DNA from: Citrus sinensis
Taxonomy: Eukaryota; Streptophyta; Magnoliopsida; Sapindales; Rutaceae
Assembly: GCF_022201045.2 (NCBI RefSeq)
Contig: NC_068557.1
Span: forward strand, 62,001-126,000
Reading direction: 5' to 3'
Length of the DNA stretch: 64,000 nucleotides
The translations under genes and the position numbers were made by a program. Positions 12,871 to 24,810 of this stretch are shown piece by piece (within the stretch, counting starts at the first letter, position 1; the number at the start of each line of letters is the position of its first letter). The notes under the pieces are model-generated. The model searched no databases and had not been told where the DNA came from. It saw nothing but the letters and a program-made list of their open reading frames with translations.

Positions 12871-14326
12871 ACCCACAAATTCACAATGCGTCATAGCTTT
12901 TTAATTTTTATTTTTTTTCCTCCTGTTTTGACATTTTAGAATTTTAAACTACTTAATTTAATCTGTTATACTTCTATATGGTGTCCAAATTGTTCATACA
13001 ACTTCTCATTTGTATTTTTTTCATTTACGAATGTAATATTATTTGGAAAAATTTATAATGAAAATTGTTACACTATCCAATAAGATAATGTCGGATACCT
13101 TTTTATTAAAAGGCAAAACAATGAGGGACGTGCAGTTATGATACACCAAGTCATATCTGTTTTTACAATAGTTTGTATATTCAGAACTATTTACCTATTT
13201 CTGATGACAAGATTGGAAGGAATTAATTCTGCTTATCAATTATTGTCATATATTTTAATATTCTGGTGTGAAATTCTTTCTTCTGTGCCTCTCTTTAATT
13301 AAGGATAATACTGTCAAGCTCCAACCATTAATCAGAGTCTATAAGGCGATCTACGCAGCTTGTGCTCTCCTTATGCTGTTAATCTTACAGTTTAATAGAG
13401 TCAGTAAAAAATGTTATTTAAATCCTATGATTTAACAGCATCTCTGCATTTATATATGTATGTATGTATGTATGTCTTAATTAATTAATTAATTGCTATA
13501 AATTACAAAGTAAAACAATGGTCATAAACAATCACATCTTTGATTGCATTGCTGACAAACCATACATACACATTAATTAATTACTTTACATTGATCAACA
13601 ATCATCTACTACATGCTTCCAAAATAAAAATGCAGGCTTCGGCTCTTTGCCGTTCAATAATTCCGTCTGTTGGTATAATTTTCATAAATACTTATTAGCT
13701 ATATCTGTGACACAGCAACCACGTACCAGTGCTCAAGCATGATCATTTGATGATATTGATCCTGTTCTTGCACAAACCTAGCTAGCTTGCATATGAATCA
13801 TCATCAAACTTCTCCATTGGTTTTAACTCATCAGTCCGAATTACCCTATTAATAAAATAATATATAATTAATACACCAAGAAAAGGACTCTATTGGTGTC
13901 TTTTATATATAGCTAGCCATCAAGAGAGCATTTTCTCAAACGTTTAGCTCAAATATATATATATATATATATATATAACCGCTACGTTATGTTTAACGTA
14001 ACGTACATCTACGCACAGCAACAATAATACTTATAGATTCTTTAGAAGATTTTTCATTTATTGACGGTTTAAACAAATTTCGCCAAAGGTAGAAGAAAAA
14101 GTTCCTCGAAAATCAATGGAATTTGGCATCTTTCAATTGATTAAAAGGAAGTGACAGAATTAATATTGTTGATGCTACTGAAGCATTGTTCTTTATCAAT
14201 TATTCATTGCTTTGCCACGAGCATATAAATATTACCATAACTGGTTGAAGTATAGAGGTGGCAGGGAACGAATGGAAAGAGAACAATGCTCCTAGAGCAT
14301 CCAATATCTTTCGATGGAGTTGGAGG
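12871..14326. other. AT-rich intergenic sequence
   Basis: No gene recognised. It holds a (TATG)n run near 13455-13475, (TTAA)n near 13476-13492 and an (AT)n microsatellite at 13952-13977. Confidence 0.5.
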
Positions 14327-14334
14327 TATACCTT

Positions 14335-15015
14335 AGGGATGATAAAAAATTCAAGATTAGGCCTGCATCAACAAAGATCTAGAAAATACATATCTGAAAA
14401 AACTCAGATTCGTATACTAAAAAATGTGAATCTGGAACCTAAAATCTAAGATCCATGCGAATCTAAATTCAAATTCAGATGTAAGTGCATCCGAAAAATT
14501 GGATATCCGAATCCGCATTATTTTATAATTAAATTATTTAAGTAATTAAATTTCAACTGAAAAATATAAAAGTTAAATTATTTATTTAATATGTATAAGC
14601 ACAATTAACTTTATAATATTCATTGACTTTGAAAAATATGTTAAGAAACTAAAAAATTAATAATAATAATTAAAGAATATTGTAATGAATCGGTTTACTT
14701 TAGTTTTTTTTTAATTTTTAATGTTTGATTTATATTATGGAATTTTTATTTGTGGATTTATGGTGTTCTTATGTGTTGAATTATAAGTGAATTTTATTTG
14801 ATATTATTAGGTAAATTGTTGAATTTAAAATTAGATTTGAACTTATTATTACGCGGATTTGGATGTCCAAAAAATTCATCCGTAATCCATACAAATATTA
14901 CCTACATCTGGATCTATAAAAAATCATACGGATTTAAAAATTTTTTTGTGGATCCGGATCCGGATCTGGATGCACCTTCATCTAGATTCGGATCCCGATT
15001 TTGCCATCCCTAGAC
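14335..15015. mobile_element. hAT-like non-autonomous element (MITE)
   Basis: The ends are AGGGATGATAAAA on the left and, in reverse complement, TAGGGATGGCAAAA on the right, resembling hAT terminal inverted repeats. The 8-bp TATACCTT lies at 14327-14334 and again at 15016-15023, matching the 8-bp target duplication of hAT transposons. Four extra bases between the right repeat and the duplication make the exact edge uncertain. The ends also carry short repeats of the GGATCCGGATC type. There is no transposase coding. Confidence 0.6.
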
Positions 15016-15023
15016 TATACCTT

Positions 15024-18000
15024 TTGAAAGAGTAGGAGGAAGTGACTTAAGGTTGATGGTCGACAAAAATAAATCTAAAATCTCCTAAAAAACTCTCTAT
15101 TTGACTTAATAATTAATATGAGGAAATCATCTTCAGCTGTGTGATGTTGCATATGCCTCTCTTGAAAAAAAAAATTGATTGAAATTAATTTATAGTCTCC
15201 GTATATAAACCTAATCAAGACGCAGGCCTGAAAATGCAAAAACTTGGCTATATGATTATATGAAATAATTAACAAAGTCATTTGATGGGGGTAAATGTCA
15301 TCCGTCAGTTTATGAGAATGACTTCACAGCTCGCAGCAGATTGCATTTCGATAGAAAGCATAGTTGAAAAATCTGTACAATCGTATAGTATCACCGAACA
15401 AATTAAATCAATGTGTATATATTATATATGATTAATACAGCAAACTAAGCAGACAGAAGCTTTATGCGAATCTTCTTACATCTAGCTACGAGAAGCAACA
15501 TATAAATGAGTCATTAATGTTTCAAATCTGATGAATGCAAGAGCAAAGAAAGCATACCTTGTTGAAGAAATTTCCTCACGGATGGAATAAATAATCAAGG
15601 TGGATGTATATGGATACATGTCACCATTAAGGCCTGGCATACGGAGCAGAAAGAAACATGTAGCCAAGGACAACTTGCCAACTTGCACCAATTCATTCAT
15701 TACAATATATATGTTTCTGAACATATCCAAGGAGAGCTGGAAACACAGCATTCTGCCGGCAAGTCATCCTTGGCTGCACGCTACTATATATCTGCGCCTG
15801 CACGCAAGGCCATAGGTGCATTTGTTATAAGCCAATCCCATGAGTTTCCTAGCTAGCTCCACGGGTATGTGTATAAGCTAAGTCCCTATTATTGAAAAGC
15901 TAAGGGAAGTTAACTGCTAAGAGAGGAAGAGAAGTGGTAGTTGAATAGTGAAAAAAAAAAAGAGAGCTCCATGAGTGTGTTTATTTATAGAATGAAAAAG
16001 GAGATGAAATAAGTTAATATATTCTATTGATTGCTTAACCACAACAAGTTGATGATGTTGCATTATCTTGGATCGAGGTGACGAGGACAGCTCCTAATCC
16101 TAATTAAAGGATCCCATTATTCATGGTCCAAAACAGTACATGTTTTGGGAAAATTTTTTTTTTTTTTTAAAAAAAAAAGATGATAAGGTTCTTCTTTCTC
16201 AACTCTCTAGCTTCTTCAAACAACTTATAATTACTCATACCAATCATGAATGAGCAAGCTAGCTGTCTAGGGCACCGCTGCTAATTAAGCCTTGCTTTAG
16301 TTGGTAATAATTTGATGCACATGGTGGAATAAAGGCTAGCTAAACCTTGATTAACAAATTAAGAATAATAATGAACAAAACCACCTGAATTTTGGAGGTT
16401 TCCAAAAGTGATTAAAATCTCAATTAATGACAAAACTAAGTGTTGTTTGTGACTGGGTACAGCATTTCCTAGACTGTGAAAGGAAAAATATTATTTTTTT
16501 TTTAAAAAAGAAAGTAATAATAATAAATGAAAAAGATAGATGGTGGTCTCAACTTTGAGCGGTGATCGATCGTCAATAAAAAAAGTTGTCAATAAGCTAT
16601 AGCTAGTTGTTGTTGGCAGACAGAAATAACGTTCACGTGCATGCACCTTATTACTCTTATGTATGTTAGAGTATCTCTACAGGTACTCGGAAGGCCATGA
16701 AATGTGTGTACACGCGCGCGCGCACACAGACACACAGATAAATTAATAAAAGATCCTATCAGAATACGGGAATCTCCTATACACTGATACTCTACCCAAA
16801 ACAGAAAAAAGGGTCTGCATCTATCTAATGTTTGTATTTTGAAGAAAAAGAAGTGAGAATTGAGGTATGCAAATCGCAGTATTGCCACTGCTGTGGAAAA
16901 CATGCACTTGTGAATTATATTAAAATCTAGGCAAGTGAGGTGACTCAAAGTTCAAGACTTTGTAGTGATTTTGTGTGTGTGTGTGCGTGTGTTGCTTCTT
17001 TGACTTAAAAAAGGAAAAGGCGAAAAAACACTCACTTCTATTACAGATTGGTGGTACTATTAGCTAGTAGCTAGTATTACTCCACGTTCTGTTTTCAGTA
17101 GCAGAAGAACAGGTCTCCTTTTGGTTTTTATTTTTAGAATCTCTCTCTATCTATTTTTCGGTGTATGAATGGAAAGGTAACCAGAGAAAAGCCAAAGAAG
17201 TAGATTTCTTTGCCCTTATGCGTGGTAAAGTGGGCGTACGATTTGCATAAGCGAGAAGGAGAAACACTTGCATAAAATGAAATGATCTGATCCCAATAGA
17301 TATACTTGTTCCAAAACAAGCATGTACGTCAAAATGTTATTGGATGGCTGAACAACTGATATGGTGCACCCATCCCACGTTATTTATCTCATCTAGAAGA
17401 TGAAGTTGCCTTGCCTGCCTGCCTCTTATCCTAAAAGTGGGTCTTACTCACAAGACCTCTGTGATAGCAGATTTAAGATGACCGTAGAAGGTAGCAAAAG
17501 TTTGAAAGCTACTGAAAGAAACATCAGATGATAGATCTTGTACAAAAGCTACTACTAGAAAGTAGAAACCCTACCACTTACTGCACTCGAAGAGCCATCG
17601 CCACTAGTCCCAAGGCGAGTAAACGATAAAGGTGAAGAGAACGGTGGGAATTGCTCCAGGTGACTGTAAATTTAATTAATTTACGGTTAACATACTTGAA
17701 ATTCTGGGAAACACGTGGGAACAAATATGCACCTTTGACATTGAAAAAGGTACATAATTGTATTAAGAACCAAATTGTCCTCTTGGAACTCTCATTTTTG
17801 GACATACACATGTGCTCTTTTCAGAAACCAACAGTAGAGCAAGGCCCACAGTTTGTTGGGAAATTTGCTCTCGCGGCAGTAAACAGATATTGGAAAACCT
17901 AAAATCAAGCCCATTGTAACAAAAGTAGTAAAACCAGGCCATAATTTACAACAAAATCAATTGCACAACAGCAAATGGGTAGTAAAAATCCTTTATGCTG

Positions 18001-18055
18001 ATTGTTGAGGCAATGTAGTTTTAGGAGCAATTCAAACAACAGCCTCAAACCAGTT
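15024..18055. other. Intergenic sequence, no gene recognised
   Basis: Small unrelated open frames only. It contains an alternating (GT)/(CG)/(CA) tract at about 16704-16737, a (GT)n run near 16971-16991 and a poly-T/poly-A palindrome near 16155-16180. Confidence 0.5.
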
Positions 18056-18125
18056 GAAAGGTAAGAGTATAGATCCCTGGTGGGCAAACTGCAGAAAGGT
18101 AAGAGAATAGATCCCTGGTGGGCAA
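18056..18125. repeat. 38-bp tandem duplication
   Basis: Unit 1 at 18056-18093 and unit 2 at 18094-18125 (partial) share GAAAGGTAAGAGTATAGATC (A for T at one position in unit 2) and then CCTGGTGGGCAA. It lies downstream of the Ac45/VOA1-like gene, probably in or near its 3' untranslated region. Confidence 0.8.
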
Positions 18126-18379
18126 GACACCAAGGAGACAATCAAATGATAGGCAATGTTGATGGAAAAAAAAAATTCGCCATTATTAACAGCAAAGTAG
18201 AATATGACTTGAAAAAGTTAATAAATGTTACAAGAAGATTCTTTCAAAAAAAAAAATGTTACAAGATAATGTATCTACTCACTGCGACTATATGACAAGC
18301 AACCACTACCTTTCACCAATCACTACAACAAAAGAACCGGGTCCCCAACATATGAAGCTAATATCTTGCACAAACAATT

Positions 18380-21300
18380 TTAAGATTCTTGGGGTGCCTC
18401 AAATCTCGTTGGTGTGTCAATGCCCATCATACAGCAAAGGCCTGATACTAAAATTAAAAGGAGAACAATTCCCTGAAAAATCATGCAAGAAGCAACAACA
18501 TGAGAGGACTGTATAACTGTAATGATGTGAATAAGTGAAATAGTAAAAGAGCGGGGGGGGGGGGGGGGGAGCGCGGGATGATCGGTGGAACAATCACAAT
18601 AGCAAATTGATATTACAGCGTTTTCCCCACACCAACCCAAAAATTTTTTAACCCAAAAGTAAAAAGGAAAAACCATTGAGCAAACACAGTCTCGCATTAA
18701 GAGGATATACAATGAAAAGCATACCTACTTCCTCCAGTTCCGTTGAAAAGGCTTGAAAAATGCACATATTTACTAATGTAAAAGAGCCTCAACTGATTGC
18801 AAAGGACTAGCAAAATAGGCCACTAGTTTCCTAAGATCAAATTCCTCAAAGGAGGTCCTAACTTTTTAAGGACAAACTAGTCATGGTTTATCTGATACAA
18901 TTACCATTGAGACCATCACTTTTCACTTAATGCAGTATACAGAACTGGAAAAGAAGGTATATGCTCTCCATGTACAAGGAAAATTCAATTACTCTTTTAC
19001 TATGAAGAAAAGACCCATTGAGAACAATCGAACAAAATAAGTTAGGTGTGTTCTTGATATGAAAAAAGAATGCGAGTGCACGTTGGGGAGGGTTTGGTTG
19101 GAAGGAAAATAGCTTGAAATAAAAGCAATCCCTGGGAGACTTCAACAGACACTACATAAGAGATATTGACACTAAAATAGTAATGACGCTTTTAGAAAAC
19201 AGATATTCACTCGTGCATGGGTCGAATAGAATGTAAGTGGAAAGATGTACTCAGTTAAAAGAAAAAAAAATAAAAAAATCGAACTGCAAGTTCTTAAATT
19301 GCAGATAAAAGAAAGGACAAAAACAGAAACTTACAACTAAGATTCCCTCGAAAAGAGATGACTTAAATTGGCAAACTTCATCGCACCCTGTGTTATTGGC
19401 TGACTTGTTCCCCGCAACACTTTCAGCAAGAAACCTCTCTAGCTCCTGGTGAGAAGGATACTGAACGGACCTAACAGGATCAGAAACATAAAGAACTGTA
19501 TACTTTGCCCCGGACTTCTCCACAGAATCAATAAGCTCAGAGATGACTTCACCTGCATGTATAAACCAGGGGTGAACCCAAGATCTTTGATTACCCCAGG
19601 CTAAATTATAAATTTATTGTATATGTTTGTGTGAATGTCGGTGTATATAAAAGGGTGAAAAATACATACATCAAGTAATGCGATGTTAAGAACCTCTCTC
19701 TAAATATATTTAATAAAATAGTTTGCTAACTCCAATAAAAATGATTAATAATAGATTTTAAAGGTCTCAATGCAAAAGTAACTTAAAATTAGTATTTCAG
19801 TTATTTTAGTAGAAATTGATTTAGGGACATACTTGAGGGAAAATTAAAGACTCAATTTTTATACAAAAATCATAAAAATTTAAGGGGGTTTAAATTTTTT
19901 TTTTGTGGCTGGACCGGCCTATAGTAAGTCCGCCACTGTGTATAATCCATAACCATTAAAATAAATATTTCTCAAATCGATATGACTTTAATGAAAAGGT
20001 GTAAAATATTTCATCCTCCAGCAATTATGTAATTACTTACTTTCAGGACGTGGTTGCTTAGGTTGTTTCATAGATTGAGTGTCTCCGTAGCAGACAACAA
20101 TCAGATCAGCCTGGCCCTTTAAACTCTTTTCTGCTCTCAAACGCAGATGATCCTGAACATTATTCACAAGAAAATTTAATAAAAAGTCTAATAACAATGA
20201 GAAAAAATGCATCAGATCCTCACATAGCCTATCAAATTCCATACTGCAATATCAAAGATAGCTTACATGGACCGAGTGTAAATCTGCAAGCTTCAAAAAA
20301 TTTTCACCCTCAACAGTACAAGACTCCGAAAATGCAACATTAGCGACTTTAAAATCATCCACACAAGCTTCTGTAAACTCGGAAAACAATGAACTCTCCA
20401 TTGTCTCCTCCCCAGCTGAAACAATGTATGGAAATGCCATGGAAAAATTTGATTTTGTAAACGAGACCTGTCAAACAGCACAGAACGCTAAGGCTACCAA
20501 AAAGCAGAAACTTGAACATTAATTCCCAAATAAGATGTTCTCGCTACAGACAATGAATTCAGGTTGCCTCTAGTTACCTTAAGCGTATCTACCAAAGCTA
20601 GGTCAGCATGTTTGTTCCCAGAAATATGAGACGATTGCAACTATAGATTTCAAAAGAAACATCATCAGCATCCAAAACATATAACACTAGCACAAGAATT
20701 GCAGTGTGTTACAATGACAGTGGTTCAATAACTTAAACGTATTGGTTCCATGGAGAACTGCCAAAATCACGTTATTTCAAGATAAAGGCACAAGACTGTC
20801 CAGAGAAGAGGTTGTCACGGGATCATTTACTATTGCTACTTTAGTTAACAAATAACAAATGCTAAATTAATAAGAAATTCAGCATCAACCATTAATTATG
20901 TGACAAAAGTTGGAAGCAAAAGGTTACCTCTCTACCAACAAACACAAGTGCCACATCAACAGACTGCGGAGACTGCCTCCCTGAGCACTAAAGAAACAGA
21001 AAGAAAAAAGAACAAAAGATGAGAACAAAGAGACGAACAAATTAAAATAATTGGATGAAAATAAAAATCAAGAGGAGTACCAATAAATCGGCCCAGCCGC
21101 CTTGAGTGAGAACAGCTTTGGCTAGATCCTTTGGAGACAGTGTCTGGTAATTCAATGCATTATTTGAAGATATCCTGTCATTTCAATCATTGAATTACTC
21201 ATTCACTAATTCACAATCACTGGCATTATTATTACGAAGATAATAAAATTTTACGAGAAAAGAGAAAGAAAGAAAAATTAGTACTTCTGGTGATGAGTAG

Positions 21301-21397
21301 ACCATAAAAACGCGGGGACCGTGGAAGGAGAAGCAAACGCGATTGCGCTAAGAACTTCCAATAATAACAACCGAATCACCACATAACTATTCATCAT
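18380..21397 (-). CDS. Ac45/VOA1-like V-ATPase accessory membrane protein
   Basis: Predicted type I membrane protein of 317 residues. It resembles the plant homologues of V-ATPase accessory subunit Ac45/VOA1 (ATP6AP1, yeast Voa1/Big1), which assist V0 assembly in the endomembrane system. Exons on the minus strand: 21397-21285, 21174-21081, 20987-20928, 20640-20578, 20467-20267, 20152-20041, 19552-19335 and 18472-18380. They sum to 318 codons in one frame with GT-AG introns. A signal peptide (MMNSYVVIRLLLLEVLSAIAFA) is followed by PAFLWS, seen in the family. The lumenal part contains KYTVLYVSDPVRS and CDEVC. Residues 288-305 (GIVLLLILVSGLCCMMGI) form the membrane segment, with a short cytosolic tail ending FEAPQES. 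From memory the closest Arabidopsis protein is At3g13410. The leader contains an intron (21405-21549), and intron 6 carries a MITE. Assignment to the V-ATPase is by homology. Confidence 0.88.
18553..18569. repeat. G17 homopolymer run
   Basis: Seventeen consecutive G on the plus strand, inside intron 7 of the Ac45/VOA1-like gene, where the transcript would read C17. It is likely to be length-polymorphic and error-prone in sequencing. Confidence 0.9.
19567..19938. mobile_element. hAT-like MITE inside intron 6 of the Ac45/VOA1-like gene
   Basis: The left end is CAGGGGTGAACCCA; the right end in reverse complement is CAGTGGCGGACTTAC. This is the CAG-N-GG-Y-G type of end common to hAT elements. 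Flanks are TGTATAAA (19558-19565) and TGTATAAT (19939-19946), an 8-bp duplication with one mismatch. The 372-bp interior is AT-rich and non-coding. On the minus strand its end lies 14 bases before the exon 7 boundary at 19552. Confidence 0.65.
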
Positions 21398-21404
21398 CTT
21401 CCAC

Positions 21405-21549
21405 CTGTTTATAAGTTCAATTCAATGCAATTAATTGTCAATTATTTCTAATCTAATCTCCGATAAACTAAGCGATGTGATTATCAGATTTGACGAAATA
21501 AAACAGGTGATTAAGAAGAAGAGTTGATCTTAGGCGAAGAAAAAATTAC
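21405..21549 (-). other. Intron in the 5' leader of the Ac45/VOA1-like gene
   Basis: On the minus strand, donor G|GTAATTTT at 21549 and acceptor AAACAG at 21405 frame a 145-base intron, seven bases before the start codon at 21397. Leader introns of this kind are common in constitutively expressed plant genes. Confidence 0.65.
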
Positions 21550-21599
21550 CGGAGAAGCGAGAGCTGATGCTGAAGAGATCACTTGAATCGGAGAAAGAG

Positions 21600-23236
21600 A
21601 ATTTAAATTTTGGATCTTGTTGAAGAATTTAATCCCGTTTCGCTGATGGAGCCACGCCACCAGAACTTACAGTTTCACTTCCACCCCAAATTATTATATT
21701 ATTATCATTTATTTTTGTCCCTGTTTATATTGTTGTTATTCGGCGCAGGCCTCCAAAACCGAAAGGGCCCTAGCGCAATACGCAGCCTTTCACCGCACGG
21801 TGAGATATCTGCCACAGCCCACTCTCCGGTCCGTTACGCTTTCAATAGGCCGATCTCGTTAGGCTCACAAGTTTTTAGATGTTAAACGCGATGGATTCTG
21901 AGAACACCCCCATCTGTTACAATATATACCCAAACTCATGGCGAGCTGCTTTAGCCGAATATTAAAAGAAAGCATAGACATGTTGACAGCCCTCAAAATT
22001 TTTTTATGAACCTTTTTTTAATCAAAATTACTTAATGGCTAAAGATAATTATTTAATTTCTTATTTGAATAAAAATTTAATTAAATTATCCCTTTAACAA
22101 ACTTTTTACAACCATCCTATTATATAATTTATATATATTATATTTTAAATGAAAAATACTATTTAAAAAATAAAATTTTAGTGTTACGAAGGTAGAAACT
22201 ATCTAATAAAAAGAAAATAATTTAGATTTGAAGATTTTGTTTCGCTTTATAAATAAAAACTTAAAAGAATTTTTCTTTTAGGGTAAAGCTTTATTTAGAG
22301 TAGTTAATTTTAATATATGAATTTGTATTTTATAAACTAATCGGGGGTATTTTGAAAAATAATTAAATTCAAAAGAGGTGTTGTAAGGATTTTTGTGGGA
22401 TGTTAAAAGCCTCACCCTTGACATAGCCTCTACTAAGAAGAAGTCATAAAATACAAACTCATGACTTCAACCCGCACCATAGCTTTTTTGGATGCGGCAA
22501 TTTGTGATATACCAATCATTTTACAAGTTGGACTATTGGCATCCCTCTAAAAATCCTTTAAACTTCTTTAGTTATTTTATAATTTTAATCTTTATCAAAA
22601 TTATATGTAAGGACAAAAATATATTTAAACCTTAAAATTAAACACATGCAAACAATTTTCCTTTAACTAACCAAAAAAAAACATAAATTTTAATATATTA
22701 AAATAAAGAAATGTATTTAATTTTTAACTAGTGTCGGCTTATATATTCTCTCCTCAAAAAGTTTTCAGAAACAGATTCTGTGATGATTTGATGTTAGTAT
22801 ACTGACTTTTTAGAAAGCTGCTAGTTATTTAATCATCATATAAAAATAATTAAATTTTGTTATTACATTGTTATAAACACATACATGATAAATCAAAATC
22901 AACAATCGATTCAAATTAGTTCGTTGCTTTCACGTAAGAAATTGAGAGATACAAAAAATATGTATTGCATAAACATATCATAACAAAGATTCTTTTTATT
23001 TTTACCATATTAACTTACTTTAAAAAAAAAATTTAAAGAGAAGTGAATCACATGTGAAGTCAAAACAGTAACAATATTGATCTTCCTCGGGACAGACCCC
23101 AATTATAATTACTCATCAACTGCTTTTTACCTGCACATTATGTTTAATTCTTGCGTAGTTGCATGATTTATCCAACTACCAGCTTGTTCTTATTTTTAAA
23201 CCCTGTACCAACCACATCTTTACTCCTGTTCAAATG
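21600..23236. other. Intergenic, AT-rich
   Basis: Contains the promoter of the minus-strand Ac45/VOA1-like gene (above about 21600). The remainder is AT-rich with no coding signal or element that I can name. Confidence 0.45.
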
Positions 23237-23254
23237 TGCAAGGCTTCTACCTTT
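23237..23254. repeat. Left target-site duplication of the SINE
   Basis: Pairs with 23473-23490 with two mismatches over 18 bp. The last bases merge with the T run that represents the SINE's A tail. Confidence 0.75.
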
Positions 23255-23472
23255 TTTTTTTGGTATTTTGGGGAGGGTCCCAATCGTGGGAGGCACCTTT
23301 AAGCCCGTACCACAATCTAAACTAGAAGTCTCCGCTTGAATCAATCCCCGCTCGAACCAGGAGGCACAGGTTCTCCCAACAAAAACGACTTTCCTGCGAC
23401 TCGAACTGGGGAGCAAACCCAATCAAGCCACTTAAGGGGACTGCATTGCCAGTGGAGCCAACACTTTGTTGT
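23255..23472 (-). mobile_element. tRNA-derived SINE
   Basis: Read on the minus strand, the element starts just after 23472 with a polymerase III box A-like TGGCTCCACTGG, followed by a box B-like AGTTCGAGTCG. It ends in a run of about ten A (T on the plus strand, 23252-23261). Near-identical 18-bp target duplications flank it: TGCAAGGCTTCTACCTTT at 23237-23254 and TGCATGGCTTCCACCTTT at 23473-23490, with two mismatches. The length of about 218 bp fits plant SINEs. It has no coding function. Confidence 0.78.
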
Positions 23473-24072
23473 TGCATGGCTTCCACCTTTAAGCATATTA
23501 GTCGACATTTATGTCTAGTGTTAAACCCTTTTCTATTTGATTAAGCTTCGAAGAAGTTTTTTCGGGATTTTACACCTCCACGCGCAAACTTTTTAGTCAT
23601 CCAACAATGTATTATTGTCTAATTAATTAAGTTCACATCTCATGTAAAGAGACATCTTCAGCTCTGTCCTCAATACTAATGTCGAACCTCTCTCTATTAA
23701 TTTAAGTTTTTGAATTAAGAGGTTTTACCATTGATCCATGCTTTTCTTTTCTTTCATTTAAAGGTGAAATATCCTTTTGATCATTAGTTAATTAATGACT
23801 AGGGTGATTAATTGTCCAATAAATATGCATAAGTTTCAAAATCTTAATAGCTTTTGAGATATGAGAGCGAAGGAAGAAACATGTGAAATGCTCACTCTCG
23901 TCATGTGATTGCTATTAAGGACCATCAATTCATTACGTCTAATATTTTGATTCCACTAAAATCTACCACCGCTTCAATGCTTTAAGTGCATTCACGATTC
24001 ATAATTTATCAAGCACGCCTCCCTTCAATTTACATTATGCACCTTATCAACCAAGTGATAGTCCCTCATCCA

Positions 24073-24810
24073 ATGAAAGACCTCTCATTCTTTCTCTTCA
24101 AAAACTCTCTGGCTGCCAAGATGAAGAAAAGCTTCACAACTTTCTGCAACAACGACGGCTCAACTTCAACCCTAAACCAACACAAACTCAACCACGAATC
24201 CTCTTATTGCACGGTCACTCCCTCTCTCAATAGCGGTGATCATCACAATTTTGTTTCATCAAAAGAAAGGCAGCCCACGTTGGAGGAGATGATATTACAG
24301 CTCGAGATAGAGGAAGAATTGACCAAAAGGGCCAAGCTAGATGAATACAGCGTCCGTGGCAGAATGTCATGCGTTAACAATTCAGATATCTTACGTTCGG
24401 CAAGGAATGCACTGAATCAATACCCCCGCTTTTCACTTGATGGCAAGGATGCAATGTACCGGTCATCGTTTCGAAACAACTTGGGTGGTGATGGTACTGT
24501 ACTAATTAATGGTAGAAAATCATCATCATCAGCATCGATAAGCTGGGGTGATGGTCCTTCTGGTCATGGTGACCGAGCAAGTAGAGAGGGTAGTGTGGTG
24601 TGGTGCAAACCAGGGGTGGTTGCAAGGCTGATGGGCCTTGAGGCCATGCCGGTGCCTATGATACATCATAGCAAATTTGTTCGTGTCGACCATCATCATC
24701 AGCATCCGGGATTAATAAAGAAGCAGAACTTGAGGAGGAGAGCTGAGAGACACGAAATCGAGAGGAGATTTGCTATGCAGATGACAAATAGGAGAGGGAA
24801 GCTGGCTTAA
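24073..24810 (+). CDS. Small TRM/DUF3741-type protein
   Basis: A 245-residue single-exon protein if translation starts at the ATG at 24073 (MKDLSFFLFKNS). An upstream in-frame ATG at 23986 would add 29 residues with no family resemblance. Residues 67-91 (QPTLEEMILQLEIEEELTKR...) form an acidic, probably helical block. Residues 182-190 carry VVARLMGLE, the short motif of DUF3741 and of TRM (TON1-recruiting motif)/LONGIFOLIA-related proteins. The C-terminus is basic (LRRRAERHEIERRF). The DUF4378 domain found in full-length TRM proteins is absent, so this is one of the short members. TRM proteins bring the TON1-PP2A complex to microtubules and affect cell division and organ shape; that role is inferred here. 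A poly(A) signal AATAAA is near 24976. Confidence 0.78.
   Translation: MKDLSFFLFKNSLAAKMKKSFTTFCNNDGSTSTLNQHKLNHESSYCTVTPSLNSGDHHNFVSSKERQPTLEEMILQLEIEEELTKRAKLDEYSVRGRMSCVNNSDILRSARNALNQYPRFSLDGKDAMYRSSFRNNLGGDGTVLINGRKSSSSASISWGDGPSGHGDRASREGSVVWCKPGVVARLMGLEAMPVPMIHHSKFVRVDHHHQHPGLIKKQNLRRRAERHEIERRFAMQMTNRRGKLA

Noticed and set aside
21610-21885. 91-codon plus-strand open frame opposite the start of the Ac45/VOA1-like gene
   Set aside because: It overlaps the leader and promoter of the minus-strand gene and shows no family resemblance.
23168-23422. 84-codon minus-strand open frame
   Set aside because: It lies within and across the SINE, so the open frame is incidental.
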